This document shows, piece by piece, positions 46,715 through 58,815 of a stretch of 64,000 nucleotides of DNA. The stretch is taken from positions 310,001 through 374,000 of the forward strand of contig JAQFVV010000017.1 of assembly GCA_028023455.1 (NCBI GenBank). Direction: 5' to 3'. The translations under genes and the position numbers were made by a program. The stretch's first letter is position 1, and every line of letters starts with the position of its first letter. The stretch is from Epiperipatus broadwayi. Its lineage: Eukaryota > Onychophora > Udeonychophora > Euonychophora > Peripatidae. Under the pieces are notes generated by a model that saw nothing but the letters and a program-made list of their open reading frames with translations, was not told the origin of the DNA and did no database searches.

Positions 46715-48700
46715 ATATTGTATTACAATGATCACAATTAAAAGAGTATATACATAGTCAGAGATATATATTCATTTTTAGATAACAGGAATAAAATGAA
46801 TTGTGGGGGAAATATTTATATAATAAAATATATTAAAAATTATGAAGAAAAAATGTTATGAAACGTTATCTATATATAAAAAATTTAAACGAATGTTTTA
46901 AACAGATTAAAGAGCCAGTGCATTTTGGTGAGGGGAGGGGGGAGTAACAATCATTATTGGATTATTGAAAACTTTAGAGTTATAATTAAAATATTATTTT
47001 TTGTAGATTTAGTTTGTAGAATAGAAAATTGGATTGTAATAAGTTTCTATTATTTATTAGTTTATATATATATATATTTCTGTCGATGCATTTATTGTAT
47101 TATAATTTAAATAATGTCTAGTGGGAGTAATGGCCATATAAAGGGTTATTATGTGATGGCAAAAGAGGAGACATTACAATTAGCTTCCTATAAGAAACAA
47201 AAAAGGCTTGTTTGATGTTTTAAATAATTTGTTTAAATTGATTATTATTTTAAATTTTATAAAGAGATAACATTTGAGACAATATTCAAGTTAGGCAGTT
47301 AACGATCTGAAGTCCTGTGTATATTTTTGGATTAAGTGAGATATATTGGAGTTACTTCATAAACTTAAATGATTGAGAATTTCTTAATGCAGTTGTAATT
47401 TTTATTAAATCAAAAAAGAAGCTATTTGTTAATAGAATATAATGACACCAATAAAGAAATAGAAAATTTAATAAAAGAATTTTCCAGAGATCTAAAACGA
47501 AGTATAGATATTATGTCATACAAACATATTATTATTAGTGGAGAAAATTGGAATAGTAAGAGAAGACAGGGCAAATATAGCTTTGGAGAAAAATAGAAAT
47601 GGAGAAAAATTAAAATACAATAGCACACTTTTAAAATGTGCTTTACAATATGATATAATGATTTGCAATGTGTTATTCTATTAGAAAGATATAAACACTG
47701 AATTATGAGGAATCAATAAATACAATATATACTGCTTCAGTTCTTTCATGCATATTCTGGCTATTATTGAAGTATGGATTGAATCAATGTGACGTGTGTA
47801 AAATGATGGCACCCAAAGAAAGTGAAAAAAAAGTAGAATAAATAGCACTGGATATTTACTTATCATATCTAATATTTCTGCTATTAATTTAACATTGTTT
47901 TCATGGTAAATGGCTGATTAAGCAATTTATCATTATAATGATTAATATATAGATAATCCTTAAAATAATAAAAAATCAAATTTTAGTACTTCACATTGGA
48001 TGCCATTAGATTAAAGATCATCTCCAAAAAAAAGTATACCAAACTATGCAGCCACCTTAATGTTGCATATTCATTAATGAGTTATCTGTCTATCTAATAG
48101 ATTTATTAGTAATAATAATATGATTTTTTTCTGGTCAATCTCAATACTTATATATCACTATCTACAAGAATCAACCATATAAAAGTTCATTTTCTTTTCT
48201 CAAAGCTTGTGGATACATCTGCATGAGCACTGTGTCACATTTATAGGATCTGTGTTATTCACTGTGGATAAATAAAATCTCACAAAAAAGAACATTAATA
48301 ATTAAAATCATACTTCGCAAAATTGGACACAAAACAAAATAAAGCCTTTGTCACTTTTTGTATTTAACTTCTAATGTAGATGTTACATCTTGGATTTTAT
48401 TGCTATTCATAATTTATCAATTGTTTTAAATATTACAATTAATTCCATGTTACTTTAACCAAGTAGATATTCAACTGTCAAATAAAAATACTAAGTATTA
48501 TAATAAATTATTCACAACTCAAATACTAATCAGAAACACACAGATAAAGTAAAGATACTGTATATTTGATGTATTCTCAAATCTAACATGTAACACAATT
48601 AATTTTACATGTTGCATGTATCTTTCATATGTGATAATGAAATAAATCTTTATCATTTCAAATGGTGGAGTCTTTGTTCAACTTATTTCTGGAAAAAATA
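46715..48700. other. AT-rich DNA without recognisable genes
   Basis: Only short AT-codon ORFs. No repeat family assigned. Confidence 0.45.
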
Positions 48701-48734
48701 TCTTCTATATAAAGTATATAATTTTGACCCAGAA

Positions 48735-49230
48735 AATTTAAGAGAGAGTAGAAATAACATAATAGTAAAAAGAAGTATGTCTATGTGTTTTAAAAGAAAG
48801 GTTTTTAAAGAATAGTTCTTACTTATGGATCTAAAACATGGACACTTAACAGAAGAGAAATAATAACTTTAGATCATTCAAAAAATATAGAGATACTAGG
48901 AGTAATAAGAAAAGATTGAAAATTAAATATATGAATAAAAGAACAAATAGGTGTTATTAACATCATTGAAAGAATTAAAAGACTGAAATGAAGTTGGGTT
49001 GGATAAAAGAGGTGATAATAGATGAAATCATTGAAATTTTAAACTGAATTTTAAGAAATTGTAAGAGTACTAGAAACATACCACATGTGAGATGAATGAG
49101 TGAAATAAGGGAGGGTGCTGCAGTGATATGGTGAAATGAGGCTAGAGATTGGTGAACATGGATTGAACTTGGAAAAACTTAAATCGTTCAGTGGATCGAT
49201 AACAGTTTAAAATGATGATGGTGATTTCTT
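48735..49230 (+). pseudogene. RTE-type retrotransposon 3' part, decayed
   Basis: Frames on the plus strand read KRKVFKE, LLTYGSKTWTLNRREI, EILGVIRKD, KEQIGVINIIERIKRLK and a degraded LGKT-like end, then ATGATGATGGTGAT. Same order as 17893-18580 but with more stops. Nothing upstream resembles the catalytic RT. Confidence 0.75.
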
Positions 49231-49239
49231 TCTCAATCT

Positions 49240-50120
49240 GTACTTTAATTCAGATGTCACAATGTGATGAGGATTAACAAATGATTATTTTGATTTTAAG
49301 GTATATTAAGTCTAATATATAAAATCTTATCTTGGATTTTTGGACAATAAAATCTTAGCCTAGATTAGGAAAGATCTACATTCTCTTATACCATATATAA
49401 AATAAACATACCATAAAGTGGTAATGATGATGTTGAAACATAAAGCTGGAGAGAGTACTACAATGGTAGTACTTTTGTTGCTGCCTATGACATGGTTTTT
49501 ATGCTTTTCAAATCATTCCCAAAAGTGAAACATAATCTCTAAACTTTAAATAATTTTCCAAAAAATATTTGGCTAACGCTATCTGAATTAATACTCTTGC
49601 TTTAAATCTTGTCTGATGATAATTGTACTTCATATGACTCATTAATAATTTTGAAGAACTTTATATTCATAAATTACATCTAATAACCAAATCATGCAGT
49701 ATATGCATTTTATTATAAACATGCATAACATAGTTTTAAATATTTTTTCCTCTTGTGAAGAATCTCAATTCTAGAACATTCTAATAATTATATATACCAT
49801 CAGTTTTACTATTTATTAACCATTCACATCTTTAATTCTTTGGTATAATACCAAACACTGTATTTCAATACTTAAAACCTATCTTTTAATTAACATGTGA
49901 TAAATTTTAGAAATACCTATGCATAATCACTATCTTTAGAGTACATTCATTATCAAATGTCAATTCATATTCATATTGCTTTTACCATTCAATAGTTTGG
50001 GTTAAAATATCATATATTTTCATTTTAATACATTTATACTATAAACCATGTTTGTGTTGACATATAAAATTGATCAAAAAAAAGTATGTCAAATATCACA
50101 CCATTCTTTATGCTTAGATA
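49240..50120. other. AT-rich DNA without recognisable genes
   Basis: No ORF or repeat assigned. Confidence 0.5.
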
Positions 50121-50129
50121 AGCTGTTTT

Positions 50130-50470
50130 CACAGAAGCAAAATTTTCCAAACAGTAGTGCCACTCAGTGCAAGCCAGGGTAATCAATGAATGTAGAAAGG
50201 TTTGTGCATAAAATTCCTATCTAATGATAATGTGCCCAGACTGGGTTCTAGCTTATGGCTTTCATCAGTGAGGAGCCTTGGATTTGAGAGCATTGCACCT
50301 AGCTCTTGGGATCCTAAGATCTAAGGCTCCTCACTGATGAAAGCTATAAGGTAGAAACCAGTCTGGGCACATTGTCATTAGATAGGAATTTTATGTACAA
50401 ATCTTCCTGCATCCATTGATTACTCTGGCTTGCACAGAATGGTGCTACTATATGGAGAGTTTTGCCTCTG
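50130..50470. mobile_element. Family A foldback with two hammerhead motifs
   Basis: Ends CAGAAGCAAAATTTTCCAAAC and GGAGAGTTTTGCCTCTG. The plus-strand ribozyme at about 50317-50377 keeps CTGATGA, GAAAC, CA loop and GTC but stem II is imperfect. The minus-strand one (core 50262-50268) keeps CTGATGA and has AGC/GCT in stem II in place of GGC/GCC, a compensatory change, but GAAA is GAAC. Confidence 0.8.
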
Positions 50471-50479
50471 TATATAATG

Positions 50480-51280
50480 TAACATATTAAAAAACAAATT
50501 AAATATTATTTATATTTCTCATAGTATCCTTCGGGCATTTCTGTTGATGAATAATGAACACATTAATGTTAAAATAAATTCAATAACCAGATAAAGTTGC
50601 TAAGGATTTTTGAAGAGCCATGAAAAGCTTTACTTCCTTATTTCAATATGCTTTCATCCAAGACAAGAAAATTACAAGGGTTCCTAAAGAAAAGAATGTT
50701 TTGAAATGCTATACTTACTCATATTTTTTTCATTTAAATTATTTTTCCAAAATGACTGGCAACAGCTAATATTTATAAATAGGAAAAACATAAAATTACC
50801 GATCCATACAGTTACTACAAGATCAACTTCAAAATGTTTCCATGAAAATGAATAATTATAATTTTCTAGAAATTTAATATTGAGTAGAGTGTTTTATGAT
50901 TCAAATGTCATGCAAAGAAGCAACAATATTCTTATTGATAATTGATGGTTATATTTCAAGAATGATTTAAAATTTTAAAATATAAAAAATTGTTTCGATT
51001 ACATTCTGAAATTGTTTTCATTATGCGATATTTGATCTTTTTTAATATTTTTTGAAAATTAACATGTTTTCCTTAAAATAGAGTTTAAATAATATAATTT
51101 TGAGAACTTTGTTAAGATACTGTGAAGATGATAAATTAATATTCTATGTTGTCTTTATCTTAATTATCAAGCAAAATACTTCTTTCTTCCACAGTGGCAT
51201 AGAATATTGAAACAGTTATTTTTAATACTTCATGAAAATACTCAGCTGCATATAAATAATAGAATTTTGTAATTAAAATA
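50480..51280. other. AT-rich DNA without recognisable genes
   Basis: No ORF or repeat assigned. Confidence 0.5.
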
Positions 51281-51302
51281 CATTGTTATTGTTTTAAATA
51301 TA

Positions 51303-51582
51303 AAAACAGGCAAAACTCACTATACGTATGCCACACACAGCAAGCTAGAGTAATCAATGGATGCCAGAAGGCTTGTGCATAAAATCCCCATCTAGCGCCT
51401 ACTCATCCAATATCCCCAGACTAGTTTCTGGCTTATGACATTCGTCAGTGAGCAGCCTTGGATCTGAGAGCATTGCATTTAGATCTTAGGATCTAATGCA
51501 ACCCTCCAGCATATGTATATTGCGTTTTGCCTGTTTTAACAACAGTTATACACAAGCATAAGAGATGGTGGTCATGTGATGT
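51303..51582 (+). mobile_element. Family A retroposon with 17-bp TSD
   Basis: Perfect 17-bp direct repeats TTATTGTTTTAAATATA at 51286-51302 and 51583-51599. It starts AAAACAGGCAAAACTCAC, carries only the antisense arm, then TTTTGCCTGTTTTAACAAC and the tail GTTATACACAAGCATAAGAG ... GTGATGT. This fixes the orientation of the family: foldback body first, tail last. Confidence 0.85.
51405..51463 (-). ncRNA. Type I hammerhead motif (family A, minus strand)
   Basis: On the minus strand: TTGGAT/ATCCAA helix Ib, CTGACGA core (51442-51448; position 7 is free in the consensus), GAAAC, TA loop, GTC cleavage triplet (51419-51421). Stem II is weak, so activity is less likely than for the 54.6-kb copy. 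Confidence 0.65.
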
Positions 51583-51919
51583 TTATTGTTTTAAATATAC
51601 TTACTATTAATGTTAATTTTTAAAAATATATCATTTTCTTGATATTTCAAGTCGATTGTCGAAAAATTGTACATAATGTGAGTAGAAATATTGTTGTTGC
51701 AAATTAGGCCATCTAGGCTTTGAGAAGTTTCAGTTTTTTATTTTAAAGTTATAACAAAATATTTGTTAGAAAATTATTTTTGTAAAAAATTTGAATAAGA
51801 AAATATAAAAATGGAAAAGAGCAACTTTCAAGAACATTTCTGATTAGTTTTTTTTTTTTCTCCATTTACTAATTATTTAATTAATTGATTTTTTGTTAAA
51901 ATTCTAATTACTAATTAGT

Positions 51920-52013
51920 TGGTCAAGCGTTGGTGGCCTTGTGGTTAGCATAGCTGCCATTCCAAGCAGCTGGTCCGTGTTCGCTTCCGGTCAATGCTTT
52001 GACACATAAAATA
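51920..52013 (+). mobile_element. Short tRNA-derived SINE, copy 3
   Basis: Perfect 14-bp TSD AATTACTAATTAGT at 51906-51919 and 52014-52027. The body has AGCGTTG/CAATGCT ends, an A box GTGGCCTTGTGGTTAGC and a B box GTGTTCGCTTCC, with a short A-rich tail. Its A box is the most tRNA-like of the three copies. Confidence 0.85.
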
Positions 52014-52039
52014 AATTACTAATTAGTGATTGATTATTA

Positions 52040-52600
52040 ATCTCATAGAATCTTAGTCTTTGGGAAATGGGACCTACTTGATTTTATAAATCTAAATTAA
52101 ATGTAAAAATAAAATTGTTTAAAGACAACTGTTTTAAAATGTGTACATTTACATTTGACAAGTGCCCACATACAATATTAAATAATCCGATATTAACATG
52201 CTACAATGTAATCACGATATTTTAATTAAATTGATATTTAGGACAAGTGGTTATTTGAATATAAAGCTTGCTGAAACAATCTACTCTTTTGTTTAATGTT
52301 CTTTAAAATTTTTGGAAAGGGTATTTAAATGAACACATGGTCTATTTAAAATATGACAGCATCAACAAATGTAGAAGCTCAGTAATGTTGTAACAAGTTC
52401 ATAATTGTTAAGTTAATAAAGATTTACTTGGACATCAATTTGGAAAGTCTAATACATTAGATATATGGATGTTGCACTTACCACATATTGGTCATTGCAT
52501 ACATGACATGATTTTAATTATGGAGGTTCTTCATTATATTTTATGAAAAAAAAATATTGATTGATGATAGATTGCTACATTGATTACATTTACACATACA
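52040..52600. other. AT-rich DNA without recognisable genes
   Basis: No ORF or repeat assigned. Confidence 0.5.
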
Positions 52601-52610
52601 ATATGTTAGA

Positions 52611-52945
52611 CCACTAAACACCACACAATCATTATTTCCTATGCTTACATAGACTGCTGAAACAGTGTCAAACTCTTCATACAGTAGTGGCACTCAGTGT
52701 AATTCATAATAATTAACTGGATTCAAGATGATTTATGCATAAAATCTAATCCCTACCAATATCCCCACTCTAGATTCTAGCTTGCAGATTTTATCAATGA
52801 AAAATCTTGGATCCAATAGCACTGCACCAAAATCTGAGGATCCAATGCAACCCTCCAGCTGCCACTTAGATATTGTGCACACACTTTTTTGCATCCATTG
52901 ATTACTATGGCTTGCACTGGGTGGCACTTCCCTATATAGAGTTTG
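52611..52945 (-). mobile_element. Family A element, old copy
   Basis: The tail (ACCACTAAACACCACACAATCA, inverted) at left is followed by the foldback body; right end GTGGCACTTCCCTATATAGAG. The ribozyme is reduced to remnants. Orientation minus, judged by the tail. Confidence 0.7.
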
Positions 52946-52959
52946 TCATGTCCAATGTG

Positions 52960-53420
52960 TCTCTGTCAAGAAATGACTGGTAAGCTCTTCAAACTGCCTA
53001 CACTGTTATTTTTGAATCAATGCATGTGTTACTTAGAAACATAGCTTAATTATTCACCACAACAATTTTAAGGCACTAGTGTATCTGGATCAAAAGTTAT
53101 AGTATGAAATATAAAGCTGATTTTTATATCTTTGTAGAATATCTACATTTGAACAACAAACTAATATTAAATTTTGTTTTAAATTGAGAAAATTGATATT
53201 GTAACATTTAAAATAATTCAAACTAAACTAAGCATTGCAGTAAAACCATGAGTTGCAACATATTTTTAAATGGTTTGCAAGATTTTACGATGGCAAAAAG
53301 AGCATTGAACATGATATATAGTTATAAAATATAGCATCAGATTTTATGTTACAACTTGTGATACACACGTTTATTGCCTTCCAATTTTTGTGGTTGAATA
53401 GCTTAACTATGTTACTACAT
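52960..53420. other. AT-rich DNA without recognisable genes
   Basis: Nothing assigned. Confidence 0.5.
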
Positions 53421-53424
53421 AATA

Positions 53425-53610
53425 TATATCATTAAAAACCAGTCAGCACTTAGACAATCCCAATATCAATAACAATAAATAATTTCAAACTGTTGTCAAG
53501 GCAACCTCCTTTTAACAATAAAGGTGGAATCCCATTTTTATTAATGATCTAATATATTTATGAAGACACTAAAGATTGCAACTTGACCACAGAAATTGAA
53601 ATTATTGATA
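53425..53610. repeat. Dispersed repeat, third copy of 28435 family
   Basis: Shares AAAACCAGTCAGCACTTAGA-like start, TTGTCAAGGCAACCTCC and ATTGCAACTTGACCACAGA with the copy at 28435-28620. Confidence 0.65.
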
Positions 53611-53719
53611 CAAAGAAGTTTAAATATATATATATATGATAAACAAAAATGCAAGTTAAAAAACTTGCTAACGCTTGTATTTATGTCCACAGATGGCGTC
53701 CTACCATATATATATATAT

Positions 53720-54395
53720 ATTTAAATTTTTTAATGGTTAATATAGATATAAATTAATCAATAAATGGGATGTTGTACATACAAAGTTAAATCCATAAAA
53801 TGTATTGATGTGTAGCAACTAGTCAGATGCATTTCTATAGACTGAATAAAACCAATAGAAAAACTGTCCAAGCCACTACTAACCAAAAGAAACAGTGGTA
53901 ATTTGGAGATGATTGCTATTGTTTTCATTCAGCTTTCGGAACTACATCTGATTGGTTGTTTCACATCAATATATCTTGGCTGTGAGTTTAACTTCATGTA
54001 TATTATGACCATCCCATTTTCTGATTAATTTACATATATACATTGATTCAATATAGAATTGCATCAGCATGGAAAGAGGAGTCACCCTTTCATCGAACAC
54101 AGTGCAAATAATTAAATATAAAACATATTAAAAGACTGCTATGCATAAAAATAAATTTATAATTTTAAAAAGAACATGTTAGTTAACTTACAAATTATTA
54201 ATCCTATAGTTTTTTTTTTAAGAATATGAGTGTAAAAAGACTTTTATTTGTGTTTTTAATCAAGAGCTAATGTTTTAAAGAGTATTACTTCTACATATGT
54301 TATGTTAATGGTTGATATTAATAATATTGAATCTGTGTATATTCATTCTGTATAATATGTTATATAATTTTGGTTTGTGTTAGTTATCTACTAAA
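53720..54395. other. AT-rich DNA without recognisable genes
   Basis: 53850-54000 is slightly less AT-rich but has no ORF. Confidence 0.45.
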
Positions 54396-54414
54396 CTTAC
54401 ATGTATAACATCTC

Positions 54415-54781
54415 ATCACATGACCAATAAACATCACATGACCATCACCTCTTATGCTTGTGTATAACTGTTGTTAAAACGGGCAAAACTCACTATACGT
54501 ATTGCCACACACAGCAAGCTAGAGTAATCAATGGATGCCTGAAGGCTTGTGCATAAAATCCCCATCTAGTGCCTACTCATCCAATATCCCCAGACTAGTT
54601 TCTGGCTTGTTGCCTTCGTCAGTGAGGAGCCTTAGATCTGAGAGCACTGCATCTAGAAACTAGTCTGGGGATATTGGATGAGTAAGCCCTAGGTGGGGAT
54701 TTTATGCACAAGCCTTCTGGCATCCATTGATTACTCTAGATTGCTGGTGTGGCAATACGTATAGTGAGTTTTGCCTGTTTT
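54415..54781 (-). mobile_element. Family A retroposon with 14-bp TSD and intact ribozyme
   Basis: Perfect 14-bp direct repeats ATGTATAACATCTC at 54401-54414 and 54782-54795. Read on the minus strand it starts AAAACAGGCAAAACTCAC, has arm 1 (truncated antisense ribozyme), arm 2 with the sense ribozyme, then GCCCGTTTTAACAAC and the tail. Arms of about 145 bp are nearly identical, so it looks young. Confidence 0.85.
54579..54637 (-). ncRNA. Type I hammerhead ribozyme motif (family A), intact
   Basis: On the minus strand: core CTGACGA (54616-54622), stem II GGC/GCC around AACAA, GAAAC, TA loop, GTC (54593-54595), helix Ia CCTCA/TGGGG and helix Ib ATCTAA/TTGGAT with one G-U. It is sense with respect to the element's tail. 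Confidence 0.85.
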
Positions 54782-54889
54782 ATGTATAACATCTCTAAGT
54801 AGTTTTTATTTGATTGTGTCTTTGGATATATAGCCAATAATACTCAGATAAAATGTAAAGTATTTATACCTAATCATTTAGCTGTTTTT

Positions 54890-56990
54890 TTTACAGGGGA
54901 TTAAAGTTACACTTAAGAATAATAAGAATATCAATACTTCTTATGCTAAATTATGTGCAATTTACAGTAAATGAATCCTTCAATACAGTTGAAAATATTT
55001 TGGAAATCTTTAATACCTATTGTTTTTTGCACTTGGATAACAGATAATATTGCTGAAAGATAAATGAAAGAGATGCTTTAGGCAAAAAAAAGTTGAAATT
55101 TAAGAGTATTTCAATTAAATTGCTTAGCAGGTATAAAAATTCTAAGAAGACATACAAAGTGTAATTATTATTATAGAATTTTATCAAATAAATGTACTAT
55201 TACAAAATGAATAGTCATAAATAATTATAGATTTTAGACCATCAGTAGATAGAGAGCTAATAGACATAAGTGAAAATAAATGTAATATTTCTAATGAATT
55301 TAATAAATATTTGAGTTTTTTGGTGCTTATTCTGAATTTTCATCTGTCACTAATGCAGAAAACTACAGATAATACTTTATCATTTTTATGTTTAGATATT
55401 ATAAGATTCTCAAGTGGATTTCACTATGTAATTTGAAAACTATTAAATCACTTGGTATTGAAAGGATAGATAATAAAAATGTTAAAAGAGAAAAAGATAT
55501 ATTAATATTTTTGTTTAACTATTCATTACATTCAGGTATTTTTCTTGAATGTTTCAAGAGAATTATTGTTTTTCATCTTTTCCAAAAAGAAAAATTTAAT
55601 TCTATTGAAAATCAATGATTGATATTTTTATTTTCACTTTCAAAAGTGTTTGATTCAATAATGAAATCAAAGATGATGTAATGTTTAATAAAAGTATTTT
55701 TTTTTCAAAATTTTAGTATAGCTTTATACCAAACAGTAGTATTATAAAGGTTGTCCATAAACATGTTAGTAAGATTGTTGATTCATTGTAAAAGTTTATG
55801 AGTATACTTTGATATTTCTAATGCTTTTGATATTGTAAATCATAAGATATTGTTAATAATACATTGATAATTCTAAGGCTTTTGATATTGTAAATCATAA
55901 GATAGTGTCACAATTATGTTATTATTTCTAAAGCTTTTGATATTGTATCATAAGATATTGTTAAAAATAAATTGATATTTCTAAGGCTTTTGACATTGTA
56001 AATCATAAAATATTGTTAAAAAGAGCATGTTTTTATAAATTTAGAGGAATGGTTTATCTTTAGCTAAAACAATTTTTTTATGTAATAGAATTTCAGTGTT
56101 TTATATTGGCTCATTGATAAGTAATCCATCTATAATTGTAGAGTTTCTCAGGATTTTGTTCTGAGTCCTCTATTATTTATTATTTATATAAATAATATAT
56201 TTTCTTTGACATTATTCTCTGATATTTTTGATTTTGTTGATGATTTATCTATTGTAGATATGCCATCATAAATGATCATTAAGAGTTTAGGTATTTAAAT
56301 ACATGATATAATAATAATCATCTTTGTAGAAAGAAATATAAAACTAATGCTATGGTATTTGCACTGAAAATGCTGAATAATTATTCTTTTTCCTTATATT
56401 TACATTGTAAACGTTATACACATAGTGATTTTTCATGTTGTGACAAAATAGAATATATAAATAATGCTAGATATGTGGCAGTCTGGTTGGATCAAAATAT
56501 ATAATGGACTAAATTAGATGGATTTTTGTAGACTTGCTTGTGACACAAAATTACTTGTTTTTTATACATATTGTTCTTTCCCATGATTTTAATTTAGATA
56601 TACATGAATCATGTTTTACTGGATGCATAATTTATTTTATTTTTTATTTCAGAAAATGTGCCAGATTATGTAATTTCAAATCTACAATTCTTGCAAAATT
56701 GTGATCTGTGCATCCTTTTTCAATGTAAAACCAGATCAATATGCTAGAAATACTTTTAAAAAGTATTGTTTGCTTACTGTTTGACAGTAGTTTGGGTATC
56801 AAATAATTTATGAAGTTTTTATTGATAAAAGGATATGTAATCGGGTTAAAGTTACTTATGGTACAAGAAGTTTCTCATTACATTTATTGGAATTACCATA
56901 TTACTACAATATTGGATGCAGAAAACTAAGGGGATATAATGGTGTAGATCAATTTAATAAATTTGTTTCTGATACTTAAAAATTATTTTT
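54890..56990 (+). pseudogene. Heavily decayed LINE (CR1/L2/Jockey-like RT)
   Basis: Scattered plus-strand frames give, in order: LGIERIDNK-like RT start near 55450, motif A FDISNAFDIVNHKILL near 55820, motif B region (VLSPLLFIIYINNI) near 56160-56200, motif C FVDDLSIVD near 56235, RYVAVWLDQNI near 56470 (the YLGV-LD motif) and a decayed C-terminal region to about 56980. Stops and indels occur throughout. Motif A is tandemly repeated. Confidence 0.7.
55809..56027 (+). repeat. Four tandem copies of an RT motif A segment
   Basis: The segment TGATATTTCTAATGCTTTTG with its ATTGTAAATCATAAGATATT end recurs four times (about 55809, 55865, 55923 and 55972) with units of about 49-58 bp. It arose inside the dead LINE after it stopped being selected. 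Confidence 0.85.
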
Positions 56991-57244
56991 ATATATCCAA
57001 TCATAGAGAACTTTCTGGGGGAAAAAAACTTACTAAATTTTCCATTACTCATTCATTAGACTAGAGATTATTCAATTAATTAAATGAATAATCTCTGGTC
57101 GAATGAATGACTAATAAAAATTATTAATATACTTCCATCGAGTGTTTTGTGTCAAAGTTATGAGGGCATTAATTTTGACAATTATCAATTAATCTGTAGT
57201 AATTGGCTACATATATTGTACAATGATACAGATATGAGTAAGAG

Positions 57245-57340
57245 AGTGTTATCTGGGCCAATTGATGAGTGCTGGTTTAGCATGAAATATGCATCTTGGG
57301 GATCATACATACTTTTTACATATTTGATCATATGTTTACA
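57245..57340 (+). mobile_element. Family B fragment with ribozyme remnant
   Basis: ATCTGGGCCAATTGATGAGT and TTTAGCATGAAATATGCAT match the sense hammerhead, but C3 is T and the pairing around the cleavage site is altered. The segment continues to GATCATACATACTTTTTAC. Confidence 0.7.
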
Positions 57341-57512
57341 ATTACATCCTTCTATAAGATGTTTAAAGTGGATTGAAACCTGTCCCTATCTTGTATGAGA
57401 GTAGTATAGTGAAAATTACAGAATATTATATATTAAGTGGATATATAAAACTTTTATTAAATAATTTTATAATCCAAAAAAAGTAATATACGTCTATAAA
57501 TATGTTATTGTT

Positions 57513-57513
57513 T

Positions 57514-57582
<69 letters not shown>
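57513..57582. repeat. (CT)n microsatellite
   Basis: CT tract with two TT interruptions. Confidence 0.95.
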
Positions 57583-57599
57583 ATATCTGTGAATATATT

Positions 57600-58570
57600 T
57601 TTTTATATTCTGCCTGTTTTATTCATCAATATCATTGGAAGAAACATAGTATGATTTGTCATATATTTCAATGTATGCATTAAATAATATAACTAAATAA
57701 AATAAATATTATTATTGTTGTTGTTATTATTATTATTTAAATACAAATATAGTGTATATATACTTTAAACTAGATATAATTAGAGGAGATTTGAATCCAG
57801 ACTTTCAAGCTCCCTTTAGTCATCTGCTTCTTCATCATCATCATCATTATCATTATTATTATTGAGAATTAGTTACAAATATAAGAATGTGTAAAGACAG
57901 GATCTTCATAGGTATGTAAGCATTGGATGAAATATGAATCACCAAAACAGTTAATAGTTGAAATGTAAGTCCTATCTTTGCTTATCATTTTAATACAAAA
58001 TATGGATATAGTACATCTCTTTTATAAAAAAGGTTCTTGTGATTTGAAAATTCGGGTATTCAAAGAATAAATACTTTCTTTATTATTTATGGAGATATAT
58101 GTTTCTTTCTAATATACTACTGTGGTTTTTATTATTGCATGGCAGATCATATCTTGTTTTGTTACTTGTTTTAATTAGTATTTTGACTTTGAATTATAAT
58201 TTCTTAGCATTGTCCAAAGTAGTCATACATTTTTGCACTTTTCTTTGATGTTTGAGATCCTGTATAATTGAACTATACAGAAGAAACTTTATTTATTTGG
58301 GATTTATAGTTTATTTTGCTCTTGATAAATGACTTTTTTATGATTTTATAAAAATTCTACAAATCTTTGATTTAGTCTCATCTACCTTTGTTATTACTAC
58401 ATTCAAATATGCATGTGCACACACACACATATATATGCATACATTCATGCATGCATGCACATTTTCATTTACATAGAAATGAATTTGAAAATCATTAAAT
58501 TAAAAAATATAGTTATCAATTTTTTTGTTGTTGTTTTTGTTTTAAAGGCAAACAATTTGATTTTGGAACT
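57600..58570. other. AT-rich DNA without recognisable genes
   Basis: Holds a 60-bp family B end fragment at 57768-57830 (GAGGAGATTTGAATCCAGAC) followed by a TCATCA repeat, otherwise nothing assigned. Confidence 0.45.
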
Positions 58571-58815
58571 TAAATGTTTTGTTAATCAGTAGTATGTATA
58601 TATATATATATATATCAAAACCAAAACTGTCTAACACTATACTAGCAAAAATAAAAATGCAAAACCATAAAACAATACAGTACTAGATTAAATTCAAAAT
58701 TTTACCAAAATCCTTACACAACCATGGTTTCATCTACTACAAATAGACCTTCTCAAGTGAAAATCAACCTAAAGGAAAACATATATATATACAAACAAAC
58801 AAACCTTCCCATAAT

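Noticed and set aside
55388-55618. 76-codon ORF as an independent gene
   Set aside because: It is a surviving frame of the decayed LINE, just upstream of RT motif A.
58616-58740. Possible hammerhead in the lineage-1 Penelope 3' UTR
   Set aside because: GAAACCATGGTT near 62689 (inverted copy) could mimic stem III, but no CTGANGA core or stem II is in place upstream.
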